Of a stretch of DNA of 64,000 bases, positions 25,111-38,290 are shown piece by piece; position 1 is the stretch's first letter; each line of letters begins with the position of its first letter. A program made the position numbers and the translations under genes. The stretch covers positions 45,124,048-45,188,047 of the forward strand of contig NC_089850.1 of the NCBI RefSeq assembly GCF_036373705.1. The letters are read 5' to 3'. The notes under the pieces are model-generated. The model was not told the origin of the DNA, did not search any database, and was given only the letters and a program-made list of their open reading frames with translations. Source of the DNA: Amia ocellicauda (taxonomy: Eukaryota > Chordata > Actinopteri > Amiiformes > Amiidae).

Positions 25111-28100
25111 AAGACGCGTTGAGATAAGGAGAGATACTTATTACATAACCTAGTATCACTTTGTCTGTAATGTAAGTGCTCATATATATGTGTTAGCACT
25201 TATAATGCATATCTGATATAATAATAATATGTATAATGATATAGGCCTGTGCCTGTTATGATTATTATGATTATGATTATTGTTAGTTGTACTTTGAATT
25301 TGTTTCTCCTACGACACCGCTATTGCCGATTTATCCCACCACGAGTCGTCAGTGTTAAATGGATGTCCTGAGTGTTTCAGTGTTTCAGGAGAATTGCCCA
25401 TGGAGCCATGCCATTATGACTGATAAAAAGGTGGCCATTAAAAACACTTGCGCAGAGACAGCCTGTCTAGACTGCCAGGCAATACAGTTGCTTGGTGAAT
25501 CAGACAAAGAACTTGAAAATACACTTGCAATAGTGCAATTATAATCATCATCATAATATATTATTATACATATACATACAATAAACACACAAACACACAC
25601 GTGTATATATATATACATGTATATATACATGTATACATGCTTGATTGAATTTCAGCTCTATACTGTTTTCTTTATATAATTGATGCCTATTTTAATATAC
25701 AACAAATATGATTATGTAAAAGAATACTGTTATGATGAAGAAGGTTGATATTTACTTTCATTGTATGAAATTCAAAATTATTGAATTATATTAAAATTAG
25801 AATATGTTTAAATGTACAGCCTTTGTGTAATTTACATCATTATTCATTGGCCTTATTATGTCCTGATTTGCATGATGTGTGTCTAAATGATATTTTATCT
25901 TATGATGCTTTTAATGTATCCATTCATTCAGTACCAGAATAACTGTCTGGCATTGTCTGCGGGGGTTAAGGTGCAAAGGGCCACACAATTATTAAAGTAA
26001 CATATTGGATGGCTTTCATACATTCATGACATTTGATGGTTTTGGTGGCGTTCTTTCCAGAATACTGAAACAGTCAGAGTCACATAGCCTAGACACCGTT
26101 CATTTTGTTAGAATTAAGGATTTGCACCGTTATGTTTAGTCCATCGCATCAATGGAAAAACATGGTTGCCATGGTTACTAAACTATAAAGTGGGCCATTA
26201 TATTAAGGCTGTACAATGAAATAAATAATGTTTTTTGCCAGAACAGTGTAATCATAGATTCACAAGTTAACTTAGATATTGTACGTACTACTGCGAAACA
26301 AAGCAAAACATCATGCAGTCCTAATGGCATACGGTATTTTATTTAAGATGTACAGTACATCACAATAAAATTGTATTTTAATATCTAAGTACTTACAAGG
26401 TACTCCAAGGGAGTCAACCTAGAGGTAATGTTAATTAAATGTGTTTCTTGGAAAGACACCACAGACAGAGAACACCATGGGCAGGTGCACTGTAGCTCCT
26501 ATGGGAAATTTCTCATTATCAGGCTACTTAATCTGATTGTATGCAATTAGAGAATGTATTGTTAAGCCTACATAAGTGAGTGTTCATTCTAGCATATTGA
26601 TACTGATCAAACTGTCCAGGTATGACTTCTTTAAAACATATTATTTCCCTTTCTTAGAATGACAAGTACTCAATACATATTTTATATTAAGAATCTTCTT
26701 TCTAATAGTAAATATTAATACTATGAATTCCAGGAATATTTTGCTTGTTTAATTGTGTTCCCTGCATTTAAATCATTAGGCAAAATATATGTTTGTTTTA
26801 TATAACAGAGTGAGGTTTGTATGTCTGCTCTCAGAATGCAGGCTGCATTCTTTCAGCTTCTGGTATGTTTGCCAGGTCACCTGGGTACATTGGAGAAGCT
26901 CTGACAAGCTGCTCAACAGGTGCTCTGCTCTCATGCTGCTTTAACGATGTCAATATCACATGGTTAGGAAGGAGAATCTTTGCACTGTGCTATAGATATT
27001 CCTGCACTGCCGAGTGCATGCTTCTCTTTGTTGCCGTGCTGTTGAACCCAGCACCTTTTCACGACAAGGTGGGTGGGAATAAATACAGTGTGCCGAGAGC
27101 CCTATATATTTCTTCACAGATTTCGCCTCTAAAACTCTACAGTAAAGATTGGAAATATTTTGCTCTGGAGTTAAAAAAGAAAACTTGTCATGTAAATGAT
27201 TTCCGTGAAGATGTAGTCATAGACAGGATTGCACATCAGTAGCACAGAGTAACACTGGCATTCAGAAGTTTCAACCCTCCAGCAAATCAACAAACAGACA
27301 ATAGGCCTACTTCATACATAATTGTGCTTCAAATGAATGGTGTAAATAACTACAGCTGTTTATAAACACAAGCATTTAGCATCTTTCATCATTTAGTGCA
27401 GTTCTTCAACAGCTGATGACATGTTCCTATAGTAAACTGCTGTATTATGTCAACAACTGCTGGAAAACAGCATAACAATTTTTCACACAAAACTCCTGGA
27501 TTAGTGAAGTGATTATGAGCAAAGATTGATGTTTTACCATTTAAAGCATGTGAGTCCAGAGTTAATTGTGTTGAACTGCTGTCTGGAGCACTGAATTCAT
27601 GAGAGTGCAGTTTTGAATCCAGACTGTAGCCCCCTAGCCCAGACATGACAGTGTGCAGCCGTGACTGGGTAAATAACATTGCCTAAACAGTGACTCCTCC
27701 TGTTCATTTAGAGATACATTACCGAATAATGACACAGATTCCATTCTATATTTACCATGTAAACGGAAGACACGTACCCAGAAAGACACATTTAGAAGAA
27801 TAGGAAGGCTACGTTCTTCCTCCAGAACACATAATTTCAGTTGTTCTAAATGTATTAAATTATGTTTTCTCTTTTAACACTGATTATTCAATATTATATT
27901 AAAAGGAAAGCGAGCAGTTCTTCATGATAATAAAGACAACAAATGTATTGAAACTGAACATGTTTTAGGCCTATGTATTATAAGCCCAAGCCACTGACTG
28001 AAGCGCATGTGAAAGATATAGTAGAAAAACTTTCAATCCTGTGTAAAGTGGTCCATCTGTGTATTTTGTACAATCCCTTTGTTACATGCCATGCAATTGT

Positions 28101-31100
28101 GTGCTGTAATACCTGTATTAATGCATAATTTTAGTTTTTTTCTTCTTTTTTCCAGTGCTTTTACATTTCTGAAGTTTATGATAGTGTGGATTTTGGTTCT
28201 CCTGGCCGATTTCATTCTTGAGTTTAGATTTGAGTATCTGTGGCCCTGCTGGCTTTTCTTCGGGAGTGTTTACACCTTTTTCCACTGCCATGGGCTGGTA
28301 AGCATTTACTTTACTACTACTAATAATAATGTATTTTGCAATAGCTCAGAAAAGAGGGATTGTCATTACTGAGAAAAGCACAACAGGACGGAAAAGTTCT
28401 GTCTCTTAGAATCTCATTGCAGACCTGGTATTGGTATGCACCGCACAATGATTAATAACCAATGACATTTTAACAGTTGCCAAGAAATGTTTACGTGTCA
28501 TTCAGGATATTTCAGTGTCAGTGCTTAGTATATTTCAATGCTTCTGTTTAAATGTCAGTGCAACAAATCTGTACAGGCCAGTTTATATCTTCATGACAAT
28601 GTAGGGACACCTGCTGTTTAAGCAGTCACATTGTAGCTGGGAGAGCAGTGATGCTGGTGTATCATTGCTCTCCCTTTGTGCCTGACTTGTGCGCTGTCAA
28701 ACACAGTGTCTTGCCAGGTTGATGTAGCGTGCAACACATACTTACCAGGCTAGTTTTACTTATCACACTAGTGCAGCACTGTGAGGGGGGTGGTAGCCTG
28801 ACAGCTCTGTATTGCCCAATACTCAGCAGCTGGGCACTGCATCAATAAGAGCATTTATTCTGTAGCCGGTTGCAAAGGTGACACCAGTCTGAGTAAGCGC
28901 CTTTCTGGGTCTCTAAGATCTGTGAGATTTGATTAACTTTATTTTAATGTGTTTGGTAGCCTTGTAGTTCAGTGAACATAAATGAATGTACAGTATATCT
29001 CGAATAACTGCCCATGACTGTCTCTGCGTGCTTCTCTCTGTTTGCAGGTTATATGTGTGGTGTTTGTATGTGCAGCCTTCACCCTTGATGTCTTCTGTTT
29101 AATTTTTGTACCTCTGCACTGGCTGTTCTTTGCTGCCAGCACATATGTATTATTCAATTACATATGGCATACCGGTAAGGACCTTTCAAAACTGTGACCT
29201 ATTCCAATGTAAAAGGATGCAGTTCTTGTATATTATTTTTTTCTAACCATTTTGAATAAACTATCTGCATTTAATTTGACCAGTACCAGACCAGTACAGA
29301 TGCCTAATGCTTTCTCTGTTCTATATAACCTGATCAATCAGTTCAAAAGCATCTGTTGTTTTATCTTGATTGCAAATTATGTTAGTCAGCTGCATATCTT
29401 GCATACAAATCCTTCCGCAGATTAAAGAGACCATATTATTATACAGATTATGTTAAACAGTCTCAAATTCATTTCCTGTTTATTTTTCTGCTTTCCAAGT
29501 AAATTGAATTATTTATGCTAATAAACAATAGAAAAACAAACAAACAAGTGTACTGTTGATCTTTTGGAATAAGTACCTATACATAACATTACTAGACAAG
29601 ATATATAAGCTTGCTCTTATAGATGTTTTATCGTAATACAGTTCTCCTGTTTAGGACCAACAGTGGCAGTGTGTGACAGAGTATTATTTATCTAATGCAC
29701 AATTTCCCTCTTTTAAAATAAATTATATATCTTGTCTAGTAATGTTCTTCTGTTTTCAACATTATGATATTAGGTTTTAGTTTTGTAATTCTCTAAGATA
29801 AGTTTTGCCTTGAATGTGAAAATAAATTATTTGGTTCTTGAAAAAATGTATTCATATTTTAATCCATCTGATTTAGAAAAAGAAGTATACAAGTGTCAAG
29901 TTGTCGAACTTATTTAATAATTACCTCCCAAGCCTCTGTGTTGAACTGCAATATTAACTTTAATTAGTGCTGTTACTTTTTTCTAAAGCTGACAACATTT
30001 TATTTTCTCTTTTCTTTCAGAGAAAGGGTTGTGCTTGTCGACAGTTTCCCTATGGATACTGCTTGTTTATATTGAAGCATCTCTCAGGTTCAAAGATCTT
30101 AAAAATTCTCATGTGAATTTGTCTCATCTTTTTGCAGCACATTGGTAGGTGTACAAAAAATGTCCTTCCTTAAACAAAAGTGAAGGTGTATGATGTTAAT
30201 TTACTTTGCAAAGTTTGACAAACACATCATTTTATCTTTATATTAAAATTTAGCGTCCCTATAAAGACTTTACAATGTATTTTCCCAACAAATAATTTAC
30301 TGACATGACGTGAGATGACGTCTGAGAAATAGTTTACAAAGTATAGTGGAGTGTCTCTATATATGTGATTTGATTTCCAAAACAATTAAGTGTCACGATT
30401 ATTGACACCCCTTTCTTCTCCTTTAGCATTGGCTACCCAGTAGTTTATTTGGGATTTGATGCCACCTGTTACTTCACCAGCATTGTGAAGCTGCGGATCC
30501 AGAAAGCAGTGCAGAATGAAAACGACTTCTTCATGCAACTGCTGCAACAGTCTCTACCTCCAGGGCAGCTCTATCCAAGATGTGTAACAGACTGCAAGGA
30601 CAGTAAGTTAGCAGGTGGAATTCATGTGTTTGTTAAGATAATTGTGTTAATAAATACATAAAAATAACTATTATAATTGGTTGTATTTTATGATGTTTTT
30701 TCTATACTATACTAGCTACCATAATCCCTTTTAGTTAGGTTAGGTTTCTGCCTTGCAACATCATTTTCTTTTTGTTCTCAAGGAATTACTATAAATGTAT
30801 TATAAAATGTATACATCTCCATTCAAAGGAAATTACCGAAGTCTAACATCTTTTTACGTTTAAAATAGTTCAGGATGAATTAAATATGGGTATGCAAACT
30901 TTCAGTGGTTTGTTTTATCTCTTCAGCTTCTAAGTGGAAAGCAAAATCAGAGTTCCCACAATACCAGTGTCGAAATGGCCCAGTAGCCACAGATGACAAG
31001 TACCTGTTGGACTGTCTCCAGCTTGACAAAAAGAATGACAAGGACGTGGAAGACACAAAAGTGACTGATGTCAACATCCAGCTTCCCGATCTAAAATCGA

Positions 31101-34100
31101 GTGACAATGTGCTCAAGGAGAACTTCCTCAGTAGAACTGGGATGTCCGATTCTTCTGGGAGTTCTGAAAGTCTACCTCAAGAAGAGCAGGGCTGTAAAGC
31201 CCCAAAGCTGTTAAAGAGCTCTTCACCCAAAGCGCGGAGGACGCCCAGCAACAGCACTGTGCCTACTGTTAAAGGGGAGAAGAAGCAGAAAAGCACTACC
31301 AAAAATATCAGTCCCAACCGAGAGACGGGTGAACAGAACATTTCAAATAATCACAACATTCACTCAGATCAGATAAGCAGGTATTTATTATTCTTATTAT
31401 TGTTGTTGTTGTTTTATTATTTGGGTAAGATTGAACTGCTGTTTTTCCAGGCCTATTTATTTTTTTACATCCCAGTAAGTCAACAACTAAAGCATGCAAT
31501 TATGCATACAAATGTTTTTGATACTGGAGTATTTAGCAAACGGTGAAAAAGCTCAGTCAAATCATCTTCTCTCATGCACATACATGTATAACAAACCAGG
31601 AAGTACTGACTGATCTTTACCTACATTTGCAAAATGATTCCATTACTTTTTGTACCACAGGTATGTAATGCAATTTATTACAATGTATTAATATGATTAC
31701 AAACATAATAAGAAATTACTTTGTGATTCGTGGCTGTATGCATTGTCACGGTGGTCCATGCAGTGCATGTGGTTTTCCACAGTGTTTGTTTATGAGGATA
31801 ACTGTCATTTGTGTTAAGATTGGAGCAGGAACTCAAAAGGTTAAAAGGAGAAGTTCAGACGAGCAAACAGACAGAGCAGGAGCTGCGCAGCCACTTCTGT
31901 AACCTGACGAACAGCGAGAGAAGCCTTCGGCCAGAAGTCGTACTGCTGCGGCAGGCAAACGATTTGTTACAGAACAAGTATGTTTGAGGTCCACTTTGTG
32001 TTCTGGTTTTGTGTTCTTCACTTTCAAGGGTCAATATAATATAATTGTTTTTAAAAACTAATGCTAGCGTTGGTTTTATATTTCATGACCAGCCTCTATG
32101 AGAGTTTGACCACTACATAGAGAACCCAAATGTATCTGCCATGCAACTCAAGGGGGGGTGATAAATGTATTGAGTGCCAGCAATGCACAGATCTGATGTG
32201 TTGTATAGGCTTCATCCTTAGAATTTGATAAATCTTTTAAATCTTATTTTGGAAAACATAGTCATAAAACAAAGGGCGGAATTAAATCAAAACTTTGACC
32301 CACCCAATAATAAAAAACGACTGCCCTCAGTTGCGGCTTCATTTTTAGTAAGATGCCACTTTCTTATAATCATAAATGTAACTGCTATGATGTACAGGTT
32401 TGTAGTTTTCTATCACCAGGTGGGTCAAACTTTTGATTAAATCGGCCCAAAATTTGCAGAACCATAATGTGAAATTTGTGCCTTAAAATCATGTAAAAGT
32501 TTGAAAGCCAAGAGACTTTAAATGCTTTTTATAACTGTAGCCTTTGCTTAAATGTCAGCTGACCATTTCCCTCTACACTAATGATCTGTGTAGTATATAG
32601 CATATATTTTCATAAAATCATGGGTTGATTAATGTAAGGCTATTGGTTCTCTGTGACTTCATCAAGCATTATGTCATGCATTTCAGAATTCTTTGTATAA
32701 TGAAAAACAAGCAAAAGGACAAACAGACATGTACATTGCTAGAAAAAAAGATCAAAGCAGAGGCGGAAGCTCGAGCAGCTATTGAGAAGCAGCTGTCTGA
32801 GACACGGACCAGGAAACTTGACGACACTCCTCTCTTGCCTCAAGGTGCTCTACTTTCTACAACTAGGTAAAGCCAAATCCTGTTTCTCTTGAAAAAATAT
32901 CTTTCAAGGAATTTAATCTTGAAAATGCATGAAAAGCTTTCTTAAAACTGAAAATGCATTCTTCAAGACCTGGTGAGAGGACTGCTGTAGTTATACTGTG
33001 GTAATTTGTTCTCATGTATTATTGCTGGGTCATAGCATGTAAAGACCAGAGAAGCATGCCAATACATCAAAATAAGACTACATTACCAAACACGTTTGGC
33101 CTACAGATAAAACATTGGTCATAAAAGTTTATTTGTCTTGCCCTTGGTGTAAATGAGTACTGCAGTCCTAGATTAGATTATTTCAACTACCTTTATGGAT
33201 AGGACTGAACAGAAAAACTGTTGTGAGTTTACAGTTTTAAAACTGTAGGAAGTGAAGGTATTGCTGACTTGTGGATATAGTATTAAAAGTAAAAGCTGTG
33301 ATTACAATTACAATTTTACTTCAAAGGTTTATTTGAAAAACTGTAAGGCAAACCTTCTCTAAAGAAATTGCTCTATTTAATTTGGTGACGTTATCTTCTC
33401 CACATTAAGAAAACTGCACAGAACATCTAATTTAAAAATGCCTTTTCTTTTTCTTTTCATGTGTCGACTGCCTGGAAACGTAACAAACACGCACACAACA
33501 AAAGTCTTTTCTTGTCAGCTAAGCCTAAAAGTTTATATTCTTTTCATCTTTCATGCTAGGCAGGAACACACAGAGACCCTAAAGAAAAAAGCTAAAGAAC
33601 TAGAGACAGAGTACAAACATCTCCATCTGGAATTTCAAGGGAAAGAGGGTCAAATCATAGCTCTAGAAAATGAAGTGGAGGTAAAAAGAAAACAAATCAT
33701 ACATGATTTTAAGTGTTTAAGGATGTCGATGTGGAATAATGTGAGTTTAAAGTGTGTGTCCTGCATTTGTGTCGGTGGTATCTTGTTGTGTCCATCTCAA
33801 CTTTATTGTGAAGCTGTGAATGATTTTTAATTTAGTGTTGCTACATGTCATTGACAGATTTCAAAACATCAATTGTGAGACTGTGCCTTGAAACTAGTTC
33901 CTGCAAACTTACAGCAATAGTAGTTGAAATATCTCCATCCATATCTGTTGTCAACCTCACCTATTCATTTCTATGTCTTACTGTGTCACTTAATATGGTT
34001 TTGCTGAATTTTAAAAAGGGTTTATATATCAATGTCGTGTTTAACACCACTGCTCACTGCCCAGGAGCCCCCAATTTCTAAACATTGCCATTCTGACAGG

Positions 34101-36036
34101 TGATTTGAATATATCTTTAACTGTAAACATACCCCATACCCCAATGGTATGTTATTTCCTCTTCCTGAAAGCACTGAATAGGTCATGCCACACACCCATT
34201 TGCCTTAAAACACCCTCACGATGTGGGCAGTGGCATTAGCTGCTGTTTCCCATGCCTAGCAGGTCAACACTCGACCTTGTGACCTCTGCCACAGACGCAG
34301 GTGTGCATAGTCAATTCATATCAGTCTGTTATAAATCATTTGGGGATCTTGACAACTAAGTACAAAAATGTAACATTATAGAGGTCAGTGTATATTTATA
34401 TTCAACTGTATGTGATAACCAAAGAAGAAATTGTCCAGTATTTAGCATTAGCGTCTACCACTACAGAAATGTTTACTTTTAAATGTAGTTTAAAGATGTA
34501 AATACATGTATGGTTACAAATGTATAACAAAATGTACAAATACTTATATTTAACAGTGTCATATCGTATTACACATTTTCCAGTTTTATTCTTTATTTAA
34601 AATTAGGATGGACTTTGTCTCCCTCTAGTGTTGCTTTTGAAATATTTATGCAGATATTTAATTGAATAGAAAGTCCCTTAAAGAGTGAATCAAAAGATGG
34701 TCTATACGTTCATTTCTGACACTTTCATTCATGAATAGACATTAATAAACCAAGATTTTATCTTGTTTTATACTACAATGTATATTTTAAGGGATGCTTA
34801 AAAACAAATATTTTAAAATGAACTGCAAATATTTTGATTTACAAATGCATCAGTATAGCAGATGCTGAAATAATGAATTTAATTGTATTTGTACTTAAAT
34901 AAACTAATTGACATAAATAAAGCAGATGCAGGTATGTATTATGTAATCAATATTCTGAATCATAATGTCTACACAGTACGAAACTAAATATCTGTAAAAC
35001 GGTTTTAGTATTTTAACATTTTAGAATTTTAATTAAAAAAATATAAATATAAGTAACTATTTAGAAATATATTATCATATTTTGATCTCTGGATTTCCTC
35101 CTTCAATAGTCTGAAAAAAGTGTATTTTCCGTTCCCTTTGAAAACAGACAGGTATTGCATTATAGCACACGATTCTCGGGAGACAAAGTTCAGCATTTCT
35201 TTGATTGGCTTCTCTTTTGTGTTGCAGGTGCTTCGTAAATATAAAGGCATTGAGCAGGACGCCGAGATGCTGCTGTCAGCGCTGTCAGCGATGCAGGATA
35301 AGACCCAGCATCTAGAATACAACCTAAGTGCCGAAACCAGAATCAAACTGGACCTCTTCTCTGCCCTAGGAGACGCACGGAGGCAGTTAGAAATAGCTCA
35401 AGGTCTTTATTATTATTATTATTATTATTATTATCATCATCATCATCATCACTGTTGTTAGTAAGGCCTCTTAATTTGTCAGAACATCAATATTTCCAGT
35501 GTGGGTTGGTGTATGTGTGTGTGTGTGTGTGTGACTGAAGTGTACAACTTCCAGAAAGAGGAATTTTAATGTGAAAATTATCTTTAATCAAAGTCTTCCC
35601 ATTTTTTTTATTTCCTTTTCTATTGCAATGGCTGTTTTATGTGTCTTTCAGAAGTGAGAGTAAAAGGTCTCTGGCTTGAAGGTGACTATTACTCCTCTAC
35701 ACTGGAAAGACAAAAGATAAAAATGCTGCAGGGCCTTTGTCATATTCCTGCTCCATCTGTAATGCTTTATCCCCAGAGCCTCGTAATGAAGAGCTTGGGG
35801 TTACTAACAGCTGTCACTCAGTATGTGTTTATTTTTATCCTATAGGAAAAATAATGAAACAGGATCAAGAGATTGGGGAAATGAAACAGAAGATTGCAGA
35901 AGTCATGGCTGTCATGCCAGGCATCACATACACTGTTCCACATCCAATTACACCTCAATATTTAACCAAGTTTCTCAACTCAGAGAATTACATGCTTGAT
36001 CCCAGCGCATTAATGTACCAGTGTCTTAAAAAATGA
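24901..36036 (+). CDS. maco1: Macoilin (TMEM57) paralogue, 11 coding exons
   Basis: Macoilin is an ER-associated multi-pass protein with a coiled-coil tail, linked in animals to neuronal function. Exons: 24901-24977, 28156-28297, 29048-29174, 30021-30144, 30427-30602, 30927-31380, 31819-31977, 32687-32866, 33560-33680, 35228-35402, 35846-36036; all GT-AG with matching phases, about 641 aa (human 664). N-terminus MKKRYVDASRLRKMKRSKIT matches the family's basic start. About five or six hydrophobic segments lie at residues 28-175, with LLADFILEFRFEYLWP, HWLFFAASTYV and VYIEASLRFKDLKN as landmarks. FFMQLLQQSLPP leads into a polar Ser/Lys-rich linker (about 217-366), then a coiled coil (about 367-590) with LSAMQDKTQHLE, AETRIKLDLFSALGDA and QKIAEVMAVMP. 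The C-terminus ends YQCLKK versus human YQPLKK. Exon 8 has an earlier possible donor at 32844, but only 32866 keeps family homology. Divergence and the CRISP neighbour suggest a second macoilin gene. Confidence 0.95.
24978..28155 (+). other. Macoilin intron 1
   Basis: Large first intron beginning inside the CpG island. A 141-codon plus-strand open frame (26817-27242) has no recognisable motif and is regarded as fortuitous. Confidence 0.6.
33681..35227 (+). other. Macoilin intron 9
   Basis: AT-rich intron between the coiled-coil exons. No embedded gene seen. Confidence 0.7.
35407..35451. repeat. (TTA)n/(TCA)n microsatellite next to macoilin exon 10
   Basis: Starts four nucleotides after the exon 10 donor GT and forms the first part of intron 10. 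Confidence 0.95.
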
Positions 36037-36851
36037 ATATTCGAAAAATCGCCATAATTACAAGGAAACTGTTCTCAGAATGTATTTTACGAGCCCTACT
36101 TGTCTGGAGTCTTTGTGAACAACAGCCAAAATATCTGTTATGCGTCAGCCTCCAAGATACAGGGCAGGAAGAGTAACGCTGCCAGCACGGGCATGTGACC
36201 GCTGTGGGCCACGTCACTGTCTGTGAAACCCCGAGCCCCCGAGTGAGGCGTTTGGTCCACAACAGGTTAGTGTTTTCCACAAACCTCTCCTTAACTAAGC
36301 ACTCCGTTTACTTTACTGAGGCATTTCGCCCGAATGTGCTTTGATAGAGCAATCAGTACCATTTACAGTACAGCAATAATGTCACAGTTGCCAACAGTAC
36401 CCTGTAAAGGCTTCAACATCGATACATTTCAGAGATGCAATGCAGACACACAGAGAGTCAGTAATATGGAGAGCGTATTAGTGTTAATCATTCTGTAGCT
36501 ATTCTCTTAACACATCTTTCCAAGCCTTTAACTACTTTCTTAGTAGTTAAACCAAACAAGAGACAAATGATACACCTTGTTTAAATGCAATGTTTTATTT
36601 ACATTTTCTGCACAAGAGCTTATATATATATACATATATATAATCTCTCCGTTTGGCCTTGGTTGCCAAACTGTACAAGTAAACAAATGTTATTTTTTTC
36701 TTATTTTTTAAGACTAAACAGGTTGTTTGCTTTGTCAGATATATTTTGTAGTCCTTTCTAAGGCATTATCTATATATCATTTTATTAACATGGTTTAGAA
36801 ATCGTGTGATGGTACTGTGAGCAGATGACAAAGCACAGTCTCAACAATAAA
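36037..36851 (+). terminator. Macoilin 3' UTR with candidate poly(A) signal
   Basis: AT-rich non-coding sequence follows the TGA at 36034-36036. An AATAAA at 36846-36851 is a plausible poly(A) signal about 0.8 kb past the stop; the true end is not determined and a longer 3' UTR is possible. The open minus-strand frame at 36026-36280 is treated as fortuitous. Confidence 0.4.
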
Positions 36852-37122
36852 GTGCAATTTGAATGATGTCTTGAGGTGAAAAAGTCATACATATAAGCTA
36901 AAGGACCTTGGATACATAAGGTGACATGTTTTACAACTGGGGTTTATTTTACACTAATTAAAATAGTGCTATTTTTTTTATTTCCAATTATCATTTTAAC
37001 TGCTTCTTGTATGGATTCAACAGTTGTATTAATTACATGCGGTATGCAGTAACTAGCATAAATTTGGTTCATGAACATTTTGTGTGTTTTTATGCCTTTG
37101 TCAAGTTTGATCGAGGTGTAGT

Positions 37123-37123
37123 T

Positions 37124-37153
<30 letters not shown>
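37123..37153. repeat. (ACA)n microsatellite
   Basis: About nine ACA units; a second short ACA run lies at 37352-37370. Confidence 0.9.
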
Positions 37154-37154
<1 letters not shown>

Positions 37155-38259
37155 AAAAACTAAAACATATTCTGTTTGGTGTCAGAATGTTTTTAGAGAT
37201 ACTGTTCCAGACTGTATAGTTATATATCACTGCAGGGTAAATGTGCCAAGTACCTTGACATCGACTTGTGATGCCACACAGCTGACAGATCTGGGTTATA
37301 TGACTTGTGTGTGTTTGGGGGGGTGGAGGAGAGCTAAGAGTTGTCTTTTTAAAACAACAACAACAACAACCTTTTCGGTAAGTTTTAACTATTTATCCGA
37401 CACAGTTTTAATTTCATACTTGGTAAATGTTAGCGACGACGCTTTGCACTATTGCTCAATGATTTTGTCGGCATCCACTTTCTTAAGACATTCTCCATCA
37501 AATTCCATTATGGATATCATGTGAATAACAAACAAGCAAACAAAAAAATGCAATCAATAAATAAGGTTTAACGGTTATGAAGAGGCCATGCTTCATTCTA
37601 TCTTCATGATAATCACCTTGGATAAAGGTGTGTATCGAATGAATGAATAATAATAGTAAAACAATACATTGTCATGCTACTAAACGTGATTACACAGACC
37701 TACTCAGACCCACATATGTGAAACACTGTGTCTTGTGTATGTTCTAAAGAAAGATGCATCTTAACATGTTCAGGGATCTCAATATAGTATGATTGTAGTT
37801 ATTATTATTGAATTATTATTGTTCTTGCTGTACAAAGAAATCAGTTCCCAAATATCTTTATGCTTGTTATTCCTGAACATAATTTTCATGCCTGATTTGT
37901 ATTCCTCAGCCTTCGATTAATTTCCCAATTTAAGACAACTCTGACCACTAGTTTGCTAGAGGTTGCTTTGCTTTTAAAAAGGACGTTAACACATATGGAA
38001 GCAGTGTGCAGCAGAGTCGGGCAGTACGCATCACTCGCAGAAGTCAGCACTCGATCTAAAGTAGGAACAGCTCGAACATGGTGACGTCACCATTAAAACT
38101 TTCAAATGAATTTCAAAATGTTGTTCTGCACTCTGTGAATGCAGATGATTTCATTGTATAAACCTTAATATCAAAATGTAGTACACCTTTTAATTTAGTT
38201 AGGTAATATATTTATTTATTGGGGGTTGGGGTGGGGTGGTGGACAATAACAGTTCCCTG

Positions 38260-38290
38260 GCGCATTCAGCAAACGCCTCTATCCAAACCA
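38260..38290. repeat. Degenerate copy of the fish repeat core
   Basis: CGCATTCAGCAAACGCCTCT followed by ATCCAAA resembles the core at 14574-14612. The flanking GC-richer sequence to about 38465 may belong to the same insertion, but I cannot define its ends. Confidence 0.35.

Noticed and set aside
24653..25183. Open frames on both strands in the CpG island
   Set aside because: Explained by high GC content; the only supported coding start is the macoilin ATG at 24901.
26817..27242. 141-codon plus-strand open frame in macoilin intron 1
   Set aside because: No recognisable domain, no clear ATG context, no splice or poly(A) signals.
35651..35820. Possible extra macoilin exon after TTTCAG at 35650
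   Set aside because: It opens in phase, but its only exit donor (35820) would put the final exon out of frame. Exons 10 and 11 join directly as in known macoilins.
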